The notes below the pieces were generated by a model. The model was not told the DNA's origin. It saw only the letters and a program-made list of their open reading frames with translations, and ran no database searches. The translations under genes and the position numbers were made by a program. 64,000 nt of DNA, taken from positions 186,001 to 250,000 of the forward strand of contig NZ_JRLF01000006.1 of NCBI RefSeq assembly GCF_001404985.1, in the 5' to 3' direction. Below are positions 7,980-17,274 of this stretch, piece after piece (within the stretch, counting starts at the first letter, position 1; each line of letters begins with the position of its first letter). This stretch comes from Flavobacterium aquidurense. Lineage in GTDB: Bacteria > Bacteroidota > Bacteroidia > Flavobacteriales > Flavobacteriaceae.

Positions 7980-8957
7980 TTAATTAAGATATAAAATTGA
8001 AGCCAAACCTAAAGCAGCAATAAATATCCAGAGCATAACACCTTGTAGTAAAGGCTTCACTCCTACTGATTTTAAGGTACTGATATTTAAAGTTGCTCCT
8101 ATTAAAAATAAAGTTATTGTTAAACCAATTTTAGCAATGCTAACAATATTTTGCGCAACCAGAACAGTTTGCGGCACATAAGTGTTTAGAAGCATTGCCA
8201 CAACAAATAATCCAATAAAGTAAGGAATCTTAATTTTTGTTCCTGTACTTTGTGATTGATTTTTGAAAATTATTGCTGTTAAAAGTGAGATTGGGATAAT
8301 CCATAATGCTCTCGCTAGTTTAACTGTTGTTGCAATTTGCAATGCTTCGGGTCCGTACTTATTGGCCGCGCCAACAACTGAACTGGTATCATGAATGGCT
8401 ATTGCGCACCATAAACCAAACTCTTTTTGGGATAAATCAAGTTGGTGACCAATAAACGGAAAGACAAATAATGCTATAGAATTCAGAATAAAAATAACCC
8501 CTAAGGCTATCGAAGTCTGGTTTTCATTTGATTTAATTACAGGGGAAATTGCCGCAATAGCACTTCCACCACAAATAGCCGTTCCGCAAGAGATTAAATG
8601 AGATGTTTTTTTATCGGTCTTTAACCATTTCCCTAAAAATGTACCTAATATAAGAGTGCTGAAAATCGAGAATATCGTCAACAAAAAACCTTCTTTACCA
8701 GCAGAAACGGCAGTTGAAGCATTCATGCCAAAACCTAATCCTACAACCGAAAATTGTAATAAATAAGTAATAGCTTTATGATTGAATTCGACAAAAGGAT
8801 TACCAAAAACATTTACCATAATAACGCCCAGTAATAATGCAATTGGCGGTGAAATAATCGACAATAAACACAATACAATTATTATCGCAAAAAAAGCTTG
8901 CTGAATATAAAGGTTGACTTCGAATAATTGGGCTGATGAATGTTGCTTTGTTTTCAA
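7980..8957 (-). CDS. YeiH/UPF0324-family membrane transporter
   Basis: A 325-aa integral membrane protein with about nine to ten hydrophobic helices. It carries the family's glycine-rich stretch (SCGTAICGGSAIAAISPV) in the middle and the conserved AIHDTSSVVGAANKYG. This is the UPF0324/Cons_hypoth698 group, annotated as putative sulfate exporters on limited evidence. A LysR regulator lies directly upstream on the same strand, 73 bp away. In enterobacteria the relatives yeiH and yeiE are also neighbours but divergent. The substrate is not shown by the sequence. Confidence 0.85.
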   Translation of the reverse strand: MKTKQHSSAQLFEVNLYIQQAFFAIIIVLCLLSIISPPIALLLGVIMVNVFGNPFVEFNHKAITYLLQFSVVGLGFGMNASTAVSAGKEGFLLTIFSIFSTLILGTFLGKWLKTDKKTSHLISCGTAICGGSAIAAISPVIKSNENQTSIALGVIFILNSIALFVFPFIGHQLDLSQKEFGLWCAIAIHDTSSVVGAANKYGPEALQIATTVKLARALWIIPISLLTAIIFKNQSQSTGTKIKIPYFIGLFVVAMLLNTYVPQTVLVAQNIVSIAKIGLTITLFLIGATLNISTLKSVGVKPLLQGVMLWIFIAALGLASILYLN

Positions 8958-9030
8958 AATGATAAATTTGATATTTGATTACAAAGGTCTGCCCTTTATA
9001 TCGTATTTACCAATTGTAAAAAGCAATAGG

Positions 9031-9927
9031 CTATAACTCTAAGTTATAATGAGACGCGATATTTTGAATAAAGAGTTCTGATAAAGAATCTGTTTTACCA
9101 AGTAATGTTATGATATAAAAATACCTTTCGACAGACAAACCTTCTACATCTAAAACTGTAAGTTCATTATTTTTAAGCTCTTTATCTACCGCATGTATTG
9201 ACATAAAAGCAAAACAATCAGAATTCAACAGATACGATTTTATGCTTTCTGTACTTCCTAGCTGCATTTCGATTTGAAGATCAGTAATTTTTACATTAAT
9301 TTGTTTCAAAGCAAATTCTATAACTTCAAGTGTTCCTGAGCCACGTTCCCGAGTGATGAATTTCATTTTTTTTAAATCTTCCAATGAAATCTCTTTTTGT
9401 TTCAGTAAAGGATTTTTTGTATTACAAACCAAAACCAATTCGTCTTTTAAAAACGAAATATATTTAATGGATTGATTTTTAGATTGTCCTTCAACAATTC
9501 CAACTTCGATTTCTTTATTGATTAAGGCATTTTCGATTTGTTCTGTGTTTCCGTTTAACAAATTGACTTTTATATCTTTTTGTTTCTGGTGAAAACGGGC
9601 TAAAACCGGAGAAATAATATATTGCGAAATGGTGGTACTTGCTCCTAACCTTAATAATCCCTGGCGTTCGTTGATAAATGAACTCATATCAAAGTCGATC
9701 TCACGATAAATTTCGAAGATATTTTTGGTATGTTTTAGTAAAATTTCACCGGCTGGAGTTAAGGCAATTTTAGAACCATTACGCTCAAAAAGCTTTGTTT
9801 TATAGGTTTCTTCGAGTTCCTGAATGTGTTTAGAAACCGCTGGCTGCGAGATATACAATTCTGTTGCCGCTTTAGTAAAATTTAAGCGAAGTGCAACGGT
9901 GTAGAATACTTTTAGCCTGAAATCCAT
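9031..9927 (-). CDS. LysR-family transcriptional regulator
   Basis: A 298-aa LysR protein. The winged HTH at residues 3-62 is canonical (FTKAATELYISQPAVSKHI), and the periplasmic-binding-protein-like effector domain covers about 90-295. It most resembles the YeiE/CysL-like branch in length and in pairing with a YeiH-type transporter, so regulation of the downstream gene is likely. The start is the ATG at 9927, 5 bp after the stop of the preceding gene on the same strand. The co-inducer is unknown. Confidence 0.9.
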   Translation of the reverse strand: MDFRLKVFYTVALRLNFTKAATELYISQPAVSKHIQELEETYKTKLFERNGSKIALTPAGEILLKHTKNIFEIYREIDFDMSSFINERQGLLRLGASTTISQYIISPVLARFHQKQKDIKVNLLNGNTEQIENALINKEIEVGIVEGQSKNQSIKYISFLKDELVLVCNTKNPLLKQKEISLEDLKKMKFITRERGSGTLEVIEFALKQINVKITDLQIEMQLGSTESIKSYLLNSDCFAFMSIHAVDKELKNNELTVLDVEGLSVERYFYIITLLGKTDSLSELFIQNIASHYNLEL

Positions 9928-9932
9928 ATTCT

Positions 9933-10718
9933 TTAATATTTCCCTATTGATGTAACTCCATTTTCTGAAAATTTCAATATTTCAGTTGTAATTGGATATC
10001 CTGATTTCTCATATTCTTCAACTACGACAGAACCGATACGTTCAGAAAAATACTCAAAATCTTGCTCTCCAAAAATATAACAAAAGTCTCTCACAGGAAT
10101 AACAGCATAAAATGGAAAACCAATATTATTTTTAACTAAATCCTTAATTCTTGATGAAAAAAGACTGGCACTTTTAAGCCAAACTTCCTCGATATTAATC
10201 ATTCCTAATTTATGACTATCAACATCTTCAACTTCTATCTGAACTTTATTTAAAAAAGCATCTAAATTTAAATCAACTTGTTTTTTTAGTTCTTCTAAGT
10301 CTAAGTTCCAATGTAACAAATCATCATCAGAAATAAATGAAAAATTATTATTAATATTCACCATAAAAACCTTACTGAATTCATCTGTTACCTTTTCGTA
10401 TACAAGATTTTCAAACTCAAAGGCATTAGGAAAAAATTGAATATATGCCTTATCTTTTATACTCTCCCAATCTTCTTTTTTTGATGAATGTGATACGATT
10501 ACATTAATTAAATCTGTAATATGACCATCATCAGAGTCTCTCTCGTAATTACGTCTAACATTATCTAAACTTACTTTTAAATCAGATCCTGCCACGTTTA
10601 TGAGAATAAACCCATCTTTATCAATAGAATCAATAGTTAAGCCTTTGCTTTCAAGTTGTTTTTTAAAATTATTAAAAACAATATCTTCGTTACTATTAAT
10701 CTTCAATGAATTAGACAT
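9933..10718 (-). CDS. DUF1444/YtpQ-like protein
   Basis: A 261-aa soluble protein. Two segments recall DUF1444 (Bacillus YtpQ): FISDDDLLHWNLDLEELKK, like the family's 'ITEEDLEKWNISKEEL', and the C-terminal AVIPVRDFCYIFGE with EYEKSGYPIT. No signal peptide or membrane helix is visible. The biochemical function of this family is unknown. A CAAATTTA (minus TAAATTTG) box at 10727-10734 lies only 9 nt upstream of the ATG, but I found no correctly spaced TTG. The similarity is weak, and the gene could equally be called hypothetical. Confidence 0.6.
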   Translation of the reverse strand: MSNSLKINSNEDIVFNNFKKQLESKGLTIDSIDKDGFILINVAGSDLKVSLDNVRRNYERDSDDGHITDLINVIVSHSSKKEDWESIKDKAYIQFFPNAFEFENLVYEKVTDEFSKVFMVNINNNFSFISDDDLLHWNLDLEELKKQVDLNLDAFLNKVQIEVEDVDSHKLGMINIEEVWLKSASLFSSRIKDLVKNNIGFPFYAVIPVRDFCYIFGEQDFEYFSERIGSVVVEEYEKSGYPITTEILKFSENGVTSIGKY

Positions 10719-10803
10719 ATTATCAACAAATTTAGATTTTACTTAATTTTAATGTTTTTTCAAAGCTCTTATCAAGCTTGCTTCTTACTTTTAATCAATA
10801 TTT

Positions 10804-11208
10804 TTAATTCTCAAAGATTTGCTTTTCTGCAATTTCTTTCCACGATTCTCCAAATATTAAACCATTATCACTCAATTCATAGGTATAATAAAATGTATAA
10901 GCTTCCATTTCTTTTTTATGTTCAACAAAAACGGCAATGGCGTCAGTTTGTTTTTCTTTCAATTTAACATCATAAAAAATAGCTATTGCAAGAAATTCAT
11001 TTTTTCTCCAACGCAATTCTTTTTTTAGTTCTGCTATTACTGAAGTCGATTTTGGAAAATCATTTTCTTCATCTTCTTCAAGTATTAAGTGTTTAACTTT
11101 TTGTTCGATATCTACAACTGCCGATACTGGATAAAATTCTCCATATTCTTTTAACAAATTCTCCACAAATGGGAATATTTCATCTAAAATACTTTGAATA
11201 TCATTCAT
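10804..11208 (-). CDS. Small acidic cytoplasmic protein, unknown
   Basis: A 134-aa protein, rich in Glu and Lys, with no signal peptide or membrane segment. I do not recognise it. The alternating helix and strand pattern, with FYDVKLKEK, MEAYTFYYTY and a Trp near the end, is reminiscent of small immunity-type proteins of polymorphic toxin systems. No toxin gene is adjacent, so this is only a hint. It lies about 85 bp upstream of the DUF1444-like gene on the same strand, and the two may be co-transcribed. Confidence 0.6.
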   Translation of the reverse strand: MNDIQSILDEIFPFVENLLKEYGEFYPVSAVVDIEQKVKHLILEEDEENDFPKSTSVIAELKKELRWRKNEFLAIAIFYDVKLKEKQTDAIAVFVEHKKEMEAYTFYYTYELSDNGLIFGESWKEIAEKQIFEN

Positions 11209-11256
11209 TTAATTATGTTTTTAAGTACGTAAAACTTTTAAGCCTTTGCTACTTTT

Positions 11257-13284
11257 TTAAAGTAACCCATTATATTTTCGAACAAACCATTCTGTAGTCA
11301 GCAAAACAGCAATTAAAACCAACAACCAAACCCAATCAATTAACGGTGTTTTGGTCGACACATTTTTCTCGATTGATTTGTACTCTTTATTTTCTAAAAG
11401 CTGCTGAATCAAATCATCCGTTTGATTTTCAAAAAAAGCTTTTCCATTGGTTTGCAATGCCAGTTGTTTTAGCTTTACAACATCAGGATTTACAAATTGT
11501 TTTTCGATATCAAAATCCAAAATTTCAAAATGACTTGAATAAGATGTATTTGTGTTTAATTCTTTTACCGTAAAATTATATTTTCCGGCAGCTAAACCAT
11601 CCAGATTTGCTGAGAAAGAATTATTTCCTTTTAGTAAGTCATAGTTTTTAGCTTGCTTCGTTTGCGCATTTGTGACTGTAATCGTTAAATTTGCTTTTTC
11701 ATCGAATTCATAATTTTTATTGAAGTATTGCGCGTTAATTACAATTGCTTCACCTGAATTATAAAAGCTTTCATGAGTTACAACCAAAGATTTTTTTGAG
11801 GTTGTTGATGCGAGATACTGAATAATCTTATCTATAAAAACATCATATTTATCAAATGACTGGTTGTCGATATGACTTTGCAAACGCCATTTCCAACTAT
11901 TTTCACCTAATAAAAAGGCAGTACGTTTTCCTTGATTTTCGGCGAAAGCCATCAATGGTGCATTTGTAGCAACATTTCTAATTTTTGAAGAAAGTAAAAC
12001 AGATACATTTCCGTTTGTTGTAATGGTACCAAATAAATTTTGAAGCGGAGGGAAATTTTCAAAACCAATATTTTCGATCGCAAACAAATTAAACTGCGAT
12101 TGAAATTCTGTTAGATAATCTTCTCTTTGCCCGCTCATTTTAAAAAACAGACTAGTTTGCTGTTGGTTTAGAAAATTAAAATCGGTATTGTTTCCTGTAA
12201 TAATAAAAGTATTTCTTCCTGCTAATTTATTATTATCAAAAATAGCTTTGAAAGCAGCAGTTGGCTGATATAAAACCAAAACTGATACTTGTTGTAATTG
12301 ATTAAGATCATTTGGTTTAACTAATATTACTTTACGTTGTGCGTTAACTTCTATCGAACGTTTTAGTGCTGCAATATCAGGATGGTTTATAGCCGAAACT
12401 ATTGCAATTGTCGACTTTTGATCGATAACTTCTACAGCAAAATTCTTAATGTTGTTATACCCGTTTTTTTCTTTTGAGCCGGATGAAATACTGGCTTTAA
12501 AAATTTGCAAGCCTACTTTATCAGCAGGTAAAAGCAAGTTTAAAGTCGCAGTTTTTTTTGAAGCAGAAAAAGAAACTTTCTCTTTTGCAACGATTGTATT
12601 TCCTTGTGAAATTGTAAAATCAGCATTTACATTTTTATCTCCCGCATATTGCAAAAAAACTTCAACTGGAAATTTATTTTTATGAAAAACGTATTTATTT
12701 ACGTTAAGCTGATTGATTTTTAAATCAAGAAAAGTGGTTGTATCTCCTACAACCAAAGGATAAACTTTATTAACAGGATCAAAACGATATACATAATCGT
12801 TTCCTGTAGTTTGATTTCCGTCAGTAATAATAACCGTTGGGAAAATCAGATTTTTATTGATACTTTTTAGATTTTTTGCTACTTCGTCAAGGTTGGTTTG
12901 TTTTCCTTTAAAATCAAATTTATCTAATGGCTTAAAATCAGCGTCGAATTGATAAGATTGAATTTCAAATTTTTCTTTTAAAGCGGGATTTGAAATTAAT
13001 TTCTGGTATAATTCTTCTGTTTTTTTATCTGATTTTAAAGCTGTGATTGAATTCGAATTGTCGACTGCAATTGCTAAAGGTGTTTTAGTGATTTCTAGTG
13101 CATTTTTTGTCATTATTGGGTTTATCAATAATAGCAATAATCCAAAAATGGCCAGAAAACGTAAAAAAGCCAAAAACCAAACCAAATTGGATTTGTTTTT
13201 GGCTTTAAAAAAATATTGAAAATACGATAACCCACCCGCTATTACTAAAGAAAGTAATAATAATAGAATCGTGTTTGTAGTCAT
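11257..13284 (-). CDS. vWA-like membrane protein
   Basis: A 675-aa protein with a layout common in Bacteroidota. Two hydrophobic helices lie at the N-terminus (about 5-25 and 38-60). A large extracytoplasmic region begins with a von Willebrand A-like segment (LAIAVDNSNSIT, near residue 73, with the later VIITDGNQTTG). A single C-terminal helix (WVWLLVLIAVLLTTEWFV) ends in a short basic tail. The MIDAS motif reads DNSNS instead of DxSxS, so metal binding is uncertain. Related proteins are found near BatA/BatB-type genes, but here the gene is alone. The function is unknown. Confidence 0.75.
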   Translation of the reverse strand: MTTNTILLLLLSLVIAGGLSYFQYFFKAKNKSNLVWFLAFLRFLAIFGLLLLLINPIMTKNALEITKTPLAIAVDNSNSITALKSDKKTEELYQKLISNPALKEKFEIQSYQFDADFKPLDKFDFKGKQTNLDEVAKNLKSINKNLIFPTVIITDGNQTTGNDYVYRFDPVNKVYPLVVGDTTTFLDLKINQLNVNKYVFHKNKFPVEVFLQYAGDKNVNADFTISQGNTIVAKEKVSFSASKKTATLNLLLPADKVGLQIFKASISSGSKEKNGYNNIKNFAVEVIDQKSTIAIVSAINHPDIAALKRSIEVNAQRKVILVKPNDLNQLQQVSVLVLYQPTAAFKAIFDNNKLAGRNTFIITGNNTDFNFLNQQQTSLFFKMSGQREDYLTEFQSQFNLFAIENIGFENFPPLQNLFGTITTNGNVSVLLSSKIRNVATNAPLMAFAENQGKRTAFLLGENSWKWRLQSHIDNQSFDKYDVFIDKIIQYLASTTSKKSLVVTHESFYNSGEAIVINAQYFNKNYEFDEKANLTITVTNAQTKQAKNYDLLKGNNSFSANLDGLAAGKYNFTVKELNTNTSYSSHFEILDFDIEKQFVNPDVVKLKQLALQTNGKAFFENQTDDLIQQLLENKEYKSIEKNVSTKTPLIDWVWLLVLIAVLLTTEWFVRKYNGLL

Positions 13285-13290
13285 AATTAT

Positions 13291-13425
13291 TTAGTATTCA
13301 GTATCAGTTTACAGTAATCAGATTAAAAAGTCAATTAATTATGACTATTGTTCAGCTTTTATTCTAGAGTCAGATAAAAACTGATTACTAAAACCTTTGA
13401 ACCTTTGTAACTTAGAACTTTAATG
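13291..13425. repeat. Intergenic degenerate repeats (CAGT type and CTTTG/CTTAG type)
   Basis: 13291-13324 is a CAGTTTTCAGT-type copy (ATTCAGTATCAGTTTACAGT). 13386-13425 is a copy of the second family and contains both CCTTTGAACCTTTGTAAC and CTTAGAAC in one stretch. This bridges the CTTTG and CTTAG spellings seen elsewhere in the window. There is no coding potential. Confidence 0.5.
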
Positions 13426-13431
13426 CTCTAT

Positions 13432-14178
13432 TTATGTAAGCATTCCTCCACAAACATTAAGTACTTGTCCGGTAACATAAGCACTCATGTCAGAAGCTAA
13501 GAAAAGACAAGCATTAGCAACATCTTCAACAGTTCCGCCACGTTTTAACGGAATTCCGTCTCTCCATCCTTTTACTACATCTTCCGGTAATTTTGCCGTC
13601 ATCTCTGTTTCAATAAAACCAGGAGCAATTGCATTGCAGCGAATATTACGAGAACCTAATTCTAATGCTACGGATTTTGTAAAACCAATTGCACCTGCTT
13701 TAGAAGCTGCATAATTTGTTTGTCCTGCATTTCCGGAAACTCCAACTACAGAACTAATATTAATAATAGAACCTGCGCGTTGTTTCAGGAAAGTTTTCTG
13801 AATTGCTTTTGTCATATTAAATACCGATTTTAAATTCACATCGATAACCTGATCAAAATCAGCCTCAGACATACGCATTAATAAATTATCTTTTGTAATT
13901 CCGGCATTATTAATTAAAATATCAACCGTTCCAAAATCTGCCAAAACAGCATCAACGAAAGTTTGCGCTTCATTAAAATCGGCCGCATTCGATTGGTATC
14001 CTTTTGCTTTAACTCCTAAACCATTCAATTCAGCTTCAAGAGCCTGAGCAGACTCTACAGATGAGCTATATGTAAAAGCAACGTTTGCTCCGTGTTTAGC
14101 AAAAACTTCAGCAATTCCTCTTCCAATTCCACGACTAGCGCCCGTAATAATGGCAACTTTTCCTTCTAGTAATTTCAT
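13432..14178 (-). CDS. fabG: 3-oxoacyl-[acyl-carrier-protein] reductase
   Basis: Short-chain dehydrogenase of fatty acid synthesis that reduces 3-ketoacyl-ACP with NADPH. Visible motifs are the cofactor loop TGASRGIGRG near residue 11, NNAG near 88, the catalytic Ser in NISSVVG, the YAASKAG Tyr/Lys pair, and the ending YVTGQVLNVCGGM. I place the start at the ATG at 14178 (MKLLEGKVAIITG, 248 aa). The same frame extends two codons further, but only to a TTG. A TATATTTG box lies at 14240-14233 on the minus strand. It is not obviously in an operon with its neighbours. Confidence 0.94.
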   Translation of the reverse strand: MKLLEGKVAIITGASRGIGRGIAEVFAKHGANVAFTYSSSVESAQALEAELNGLGVKAKGYQSNAADFNEAQTFVDAVLADFGTVDILINNAGITKDNLLMRMSEADFDQVIDVNLKSVFNMTKAIQKTFLKQRAGSIINISSVVGVSGNAGQTNYAASKAGAIGFTKSVALELGSRNIRCNAIAPGFIETEMTAKLPEDVVKGWRDGIPLKRGGTVEDVANACLFLASDMSAYVTGQVLNVCGGMLT

Positions 14179-14315
14179 ATTCAAAATTAATGTTAATATT
14201 ATTTGTAGCTATTTCTGCTATTAATGACTTGTCAAATATATGATAATTCCTTTTTTAAAAAAACTACAATTGCATATTTATGGTAAGCGAAGTGTTTTAA
14301 AATTGATTAAACAAA

Positions 14316-14343
14316 AAAAACACTCCAAACTGAAGTGCTTTTT
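14316..14343 (-). terminator. Terminator after the GIY-YIG-like gene
   Basis: On the minus strand the stem CACTTC/GGAGTG with a short loop is followed by a run of eight T. It lies just downstream of the stop at 14367. Confidence 0.65.
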
Positions 14344-14366
14344 TATATTTATTTAAAAACAGCTTA

Positions 14367-14792
14367 TTAGAAAGCTACATTCCATCTTGGTAATTTTGCA
14401 TTTTCATCTAAGAAATTTTGCAAAACTTGTCCTTCAACAGCTGTTGGAATTGCTTTTACATCTGTATTAAAAGTTTCGTACCAAACTACTTCAAGAGCAG
14501 TAATAGTTTCTAATTTCATTTGCGCAGGCCATGAATATTTTCTTCCTGTTTTTGCAAATTGGTGTCCGTTTACGATTTTATCATATAAACCACCATTTTT
14601 ACTTTTTAAAGTTCCATCGTTTTGAACCGTTCCTGTAGAACCTACCATGATTAATTCTTTTGCATCTCCTTCAACAGCATAAACTACAAAAACACCTGCA
14701 CCTTCAGATGCATTACAAGCTTGTTCTAAACTATCTTCAATGGTAAAAGTAAAGCTATTGCTTACTTTAAACTTTTCTAATTCTTTGTACAT
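14367..14792 (-). CDS. Small protein with degenerate GIY-YIG-like pattern
   Basis: A 141-aa cytoplasmic protein with no confident family. The order of short motifs matches the GIY-YIG nuclease fold. GVFVVY is at the GIY position and MVGSTG at the YIG position. LYDKIVNGH then sits where the family has L..R...H, a late AVEGQVLQNF sits at the metal-binding Glu position, and LPRWN closes. The YIG tyrosine is replaced by Met and the Arg by Lys, so nuclease activity is doubtful. It has its own terminator and lies alone between fabG and sucD. The fold assignment is inference from spacing. Confidence 0.55.
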   Translation of the reverse strand: MYKELEKFKVSNSFTFTIEDSLEQACNASEGAGVFVVYAVEGDAKELIMVGSTGTVQNDGTLKSKNGGLYDKIVNGHQFAKTGRKYSWPAQMKLETITALEVVWYETFNTDVKAIPTAVEGQVLQNFLDENAKLPRWNVAF

Positions 14793-14871
14793 ATTTTTTG
14801 TTTTAAGCTCTAAGTTCGTAAGAATCTAAGTAGCTAAGTTTTTGATTATATTCCATACATTTTTTTAATGT

Positions 14872-14904
14872 AAAAAAGTCTCAACAAAATATTGAGACTT
14901 TTTT
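14872..14904 (-). terminator. Terminator after sucD
   Basis: A perfect 13-bp stem AAAAAAGTCTCAA (14872-14884) / TTGAGACTTTTTT (14892-14904) with a 7-nt loop. It lies 27 bp beyond the sucD stop codon and has a T-run on the minus strand. Confidence 0.85.
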
Positions 14905-14931
14905 GGAATTTATTATTTCAAATATTGGAGA

Positions 14932-15804
14932 CTATCCAAGTATTTCTTTTACTTTTTTACCAATTTCAGCTGGTGAATCAACAACGTGAATTCCGTTGTC
15001 TCTCATAATTTGTTTTTTAGCAGCAGCAGTATCATCAGAACCACCAACAATAGCACCTGCGTGACCCATTGTTCTACCAGCAGGAGCAGTTTCTCCAGCG
15101 ATAAAACCAACAACTGGTTTACGGTTACCATCAGCTCTAACCCATTTAGCAGCATCAGCTTCTAATTGACCACCAATTTCACCAATCATAATGATAAGTT
15201 CAGTTTCCGGATCGTTCATTAACAATTCAACAGCTTCTTTAGTTGTAGTTCCAATAATTGGATCTCCACCAATACCAATAGCTGTAGTAATTCCTAAACC
15301 TTGCTTTACAACCTGGTCAGCAGCTTCGTAAGTTAAAGTTCCTGATTTAGAAACGATACCAACTGTTCCTTTTTTGAAAACGAAACCTGGCATAATACCA
15401 ACTTTAGCTTCACCCGGAGTAATTACTCCCGGACAGTTTGGTCCGATTAATCTAGAATTTCTTTCTTTAACATAATTATTTGCTTTAATCATATCTGCTA
15501 CAGGAATTCCTTCTGTAATAGCAATAATTACTTTAATTCCAGCATCAGCAGCTTCCATAATTGCATCAGCAGCAAAAGCTGGTGGTACGAAAATGATAGA
15601 TGTATCAGCTCCAGCTTGATCAACAGCATCTTTTACTGTATTAAAAACCGGACGATCTAAATGGCTAGTTCCTCCTTTTCCCGGAGTAACACCACCAACA
15701 ACATTAGTACCGTACTCAATCATTTGAGAAGCGTGGAAAGTTCCTTCGCTTCCTGTAAATCCTTGAACAATTATTTTGGAATCTTTATTAACTAAAACAC
15801 TCAT
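14932..15804 (-). CDS. sucD: Succinyl-CoA ligase, alpha subunit
   Basis: A 290-aa TCA-cycle enzyme subunit that interconverts succinyl-CoA and succinate with nucleotide phosphorylation. The CoA-binding Rossmann part is at the N-terminus ([14 protein letters not shown]), the GPNCPGVI motif is near residue 123, and the phospho-His region GHAGAIVGG is near residue 247. Length and motifs are standard. The beta subunit (sucC) is not in this window, which is usual in Bacteroidota. The gene follows the lipid A cluster on the same strand, with a TACTTTTG box (15847-15840) in its upstream gap, so it probably has its own promoter. Confidence 0.95.
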   Translation of the reverse strand: MSVLVNKDSKIIVQGFTGSEGTFHASQMIEYGTNVVGGVTPGKGGTSHLDRPVFNTVKDAVDQAGADTSIIFVPPAFAADAIMEAADAGIKVIIAITEGIPVADMIKANNYVKERNSRLIGPNCPGVITPGEAKVGIMPGFVFKKGTVGIVSKSGTLTYEAADQVVKQGLGITTAIGIGGDPIIGTTTKEAVELLMNDPETELIIMIGEIGGQLEADAAKWVRADGNRKPVVGFIAGETAPAGRTMGHAGAIVGGSDDTAAAKKQIMRDNGIHVVDSPAEIGKKVKEILG

Positions 15805-15888
15805 GATATATATTTTATGTAGTTTTTAAAATTGTGATGCAAAAGTAAGGTTTTGTAACGTATTTTAACCTTTTTGTCTTCAAAAAAA

Positions 15889-16251
15889 TTAAGAAAATTG
15901 ACTCATTTGATACCCGCGATATAATTTATCATCTTTTATTTGCCAAATTGTAGCAAAATGGGCTAATAACATCTCTTCTCTTGGATTCTCAATCGTTTTC
16001 ACAAAATGAGAATATCGTATCGAAACTAAGTCATCTTCAGCTAAAATATGGCTTATTCTTACTTTTGACCGCACATAAGCACGACTAAGTTCATTCGCCA
16101 TCTCTAACATCGAATTATAATCCATCTCAATTAATCCTTTGGTGCTGTTCCAATCTAATTTTACATCAGGATGCAAATAGATTTTCATAACTTCACTATC
16201 AATCAAGGCGTCTGACTTATAAAATTTTTGAACAAATTCTTTAATAGACAT
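15889..16251 (-). CDS. NTF2/SnoaL-like small protein
   Basis: A 120-aa protein that looks like a nuclear-transport-factor-2-like cone. It has an N-terminal helix (IKEFVQKFYKS), a helix pair in the middle, and two long strands (LVSIRYSHFVKTIE and LLAHFATIWQIKDDKLYRGYQ). This fold serves many unrelated roles, so no activity can be named. Its start is directly behind the stop of the second LpxD-like gene, indicating co-transcription with the lipid A/efp cluster. Confidence 0.7.
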   Translation of the reverse strand: MSIKEFVQKFYKSDALIDSEVMKIYLHPDVKLDWNSTKGLIEMDYNSMLEMANELSRAYVRSKVRISHILAEDDLVSIRYSHFVKTIENPREEMLLAHFATIWQIKDDKLYRGYQMSQFS

Positions 16252-16252
16252 A

Positions 16253-17182
16253 TTATTTCAATTTATTTAAAATTTCAGGAATCTTTTTGATATTGGCTAA
16301 TTGTTTTAACTTTTCTCTTGATTCTTCGATTGGGGTGCCAAAATATGATTTTCCGCCTTCAACCGATTTAGTAACTCCGGTTTGTCCCATAATAACAGCC
16401 TTAGCTCCTATTGTAATACCACTTGTAGTACCAACTTGTCCCCAAATTGTCACTTCATCTTCAATAATTACGCATCCTGCAATACCGGTTTGTGATGCAA
16501 TTAAACATTTTTTACCTATTACAGTATCATGTCCAACATGTACCTGATTATCCAGTTTTGTTCCTTCGCCAATTGTAGTATCGCCCGTAACACCTTTATC
16601 TATCGTACAAAGCGCACCAATACCAACATTATTTTCTATGACAACTCTTCCTCCTGAAATTAGCTGATCAAAGCCATCTGGACGTTTTTTATAATAAAAA
16701 GCATCAGCTCCCAAAATAGTTCCTGCATGAATCATAACATTATCACCAATTACGGTATTATCGTAAATAGTAACATTGGGATGTATCAAACAGTTTTTAC
16801 CTATTATTACGTTGTTTCCAACAAAACAATTGGGTTGAATAACGGTTCCTTCTCCAATAGTTGCAGAAAGCGCTATAGAAACAGTGGTAGCCTGAAAAGG
16901 TCTGAAATGTTTAGTTAAGGTATTAAAATCTCTAAAAGGATCATCAGAAATTAAAAGTGCTTTACCATCCGGGCAATCTACTTTTTTGTTAATTAAAACA
17001 ATAGTAGCTGCAGATTGTAATGCTTTATCGTAGTATTTAGGATGATCAACAAAAACAATATCTCCAGATTCAACAACATGTATCTCGTTCATGCCTGAAA
17101 CCGGAAAGTCTGGGTCACCTATAAATTCGCATTGAAGCAAATTTGCAATTTCTTGTAAAGAATGAATCTTTGGAAATTTCAT
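16253..17182 (-). CDS. Second LpxD-like hexapeptide acyltransferase
   Basis: A 309-aa LpxD family member. The N-terminal uridine-binding-like domain is at about residues 1-95, a left-handed beta-helix of repeated [LIV]-G-x-x hexapeptides runs from about 100 to 285, and a short C-terminal helical tail follows. The catalytic-type His is present in [14 protein letters not shown]. It is shorter than the true LpxD in the same cluster and has a divergent C-terminus ([11 protein letters not shown]). Whether it acylates a UDP-glucosamine intermediate with another acyl chain or another sugar is unknown. Its position between efp and the NTF2-like gene is close to lpxA, lpxC-fabZ and lpxD. Confidence 0.8.
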   Translation of the reverse strand: MKFPKIHSLQEIANLLQCEFIGDPDFPVSGMNEIHVVESGDIVFVDHPKYYDKALQSAATIVLINKKVDCPDGKALLISDDPFRDFNTLTKHFRPFQATTVSIALSATIGEGTVIQPNCFVGNNVIIGKNCLIHPNVTIYDNTVIGDNVMIHAGTILGADAFYYKKRPDGFDQLISGGRVVIENNVGIGALCTIDKGVTGDTTIGEGTKLDNQVHVGHDTVIGKKCLIASQTGIAGCVIIEDEVTIWGQVGTTSGITIGAKAVIMGQTGVTKSVEGGKSYFGTPIEESREKLKQLANIKKIPEILNKLK

Positions 17183-17206
17183 ATTTTTTATTTCGTTTTT
17201 AGTCTC

Positions 17207-17259
17207 AGTTTTCAGTCTCAGTTTTCAATCATCAAACTGAAAAACTGTGACTGAAAACT
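17207..17259. repeat. CAGTTTTCAGT-type repeat forming a hairpin
   Basis: Arms at 17207-17226 and 17239-17259, built from AGTTTTCAGTCTCAGTTTTC and its near complement, give about 20 bp with one mismatch. The hairpin is between efp and the LpxD-like gene. It has no T-run, so it is not a typical terminator. Confidence 0.55.
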
Positions 17260-17274
17260 GAAAACTTAGAAAAA

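Noticed and set aside
7971..7992. ATATCTT/AAGATAT stem as a bidirectional terminator
   Set aside because: It is a weak AT-only 7-bp stem overlapping the end of the YeiH-family gene; I did not consider it reliable.
10804..11208. Toxin-immunity pair with the DUF1444-like gene
   Set aside because: There is no toxin domain or Rhs/LXG-type gene nearby, and the resemblance to immunity proteins is only compositional.
12449..12685. Open frame on the + strand inside the vWA-like gene, and similar frames inside other large genes
   Set aside because: They lie antisense to well-supported coding sequences and have no recognisable motifs or upstream signals.
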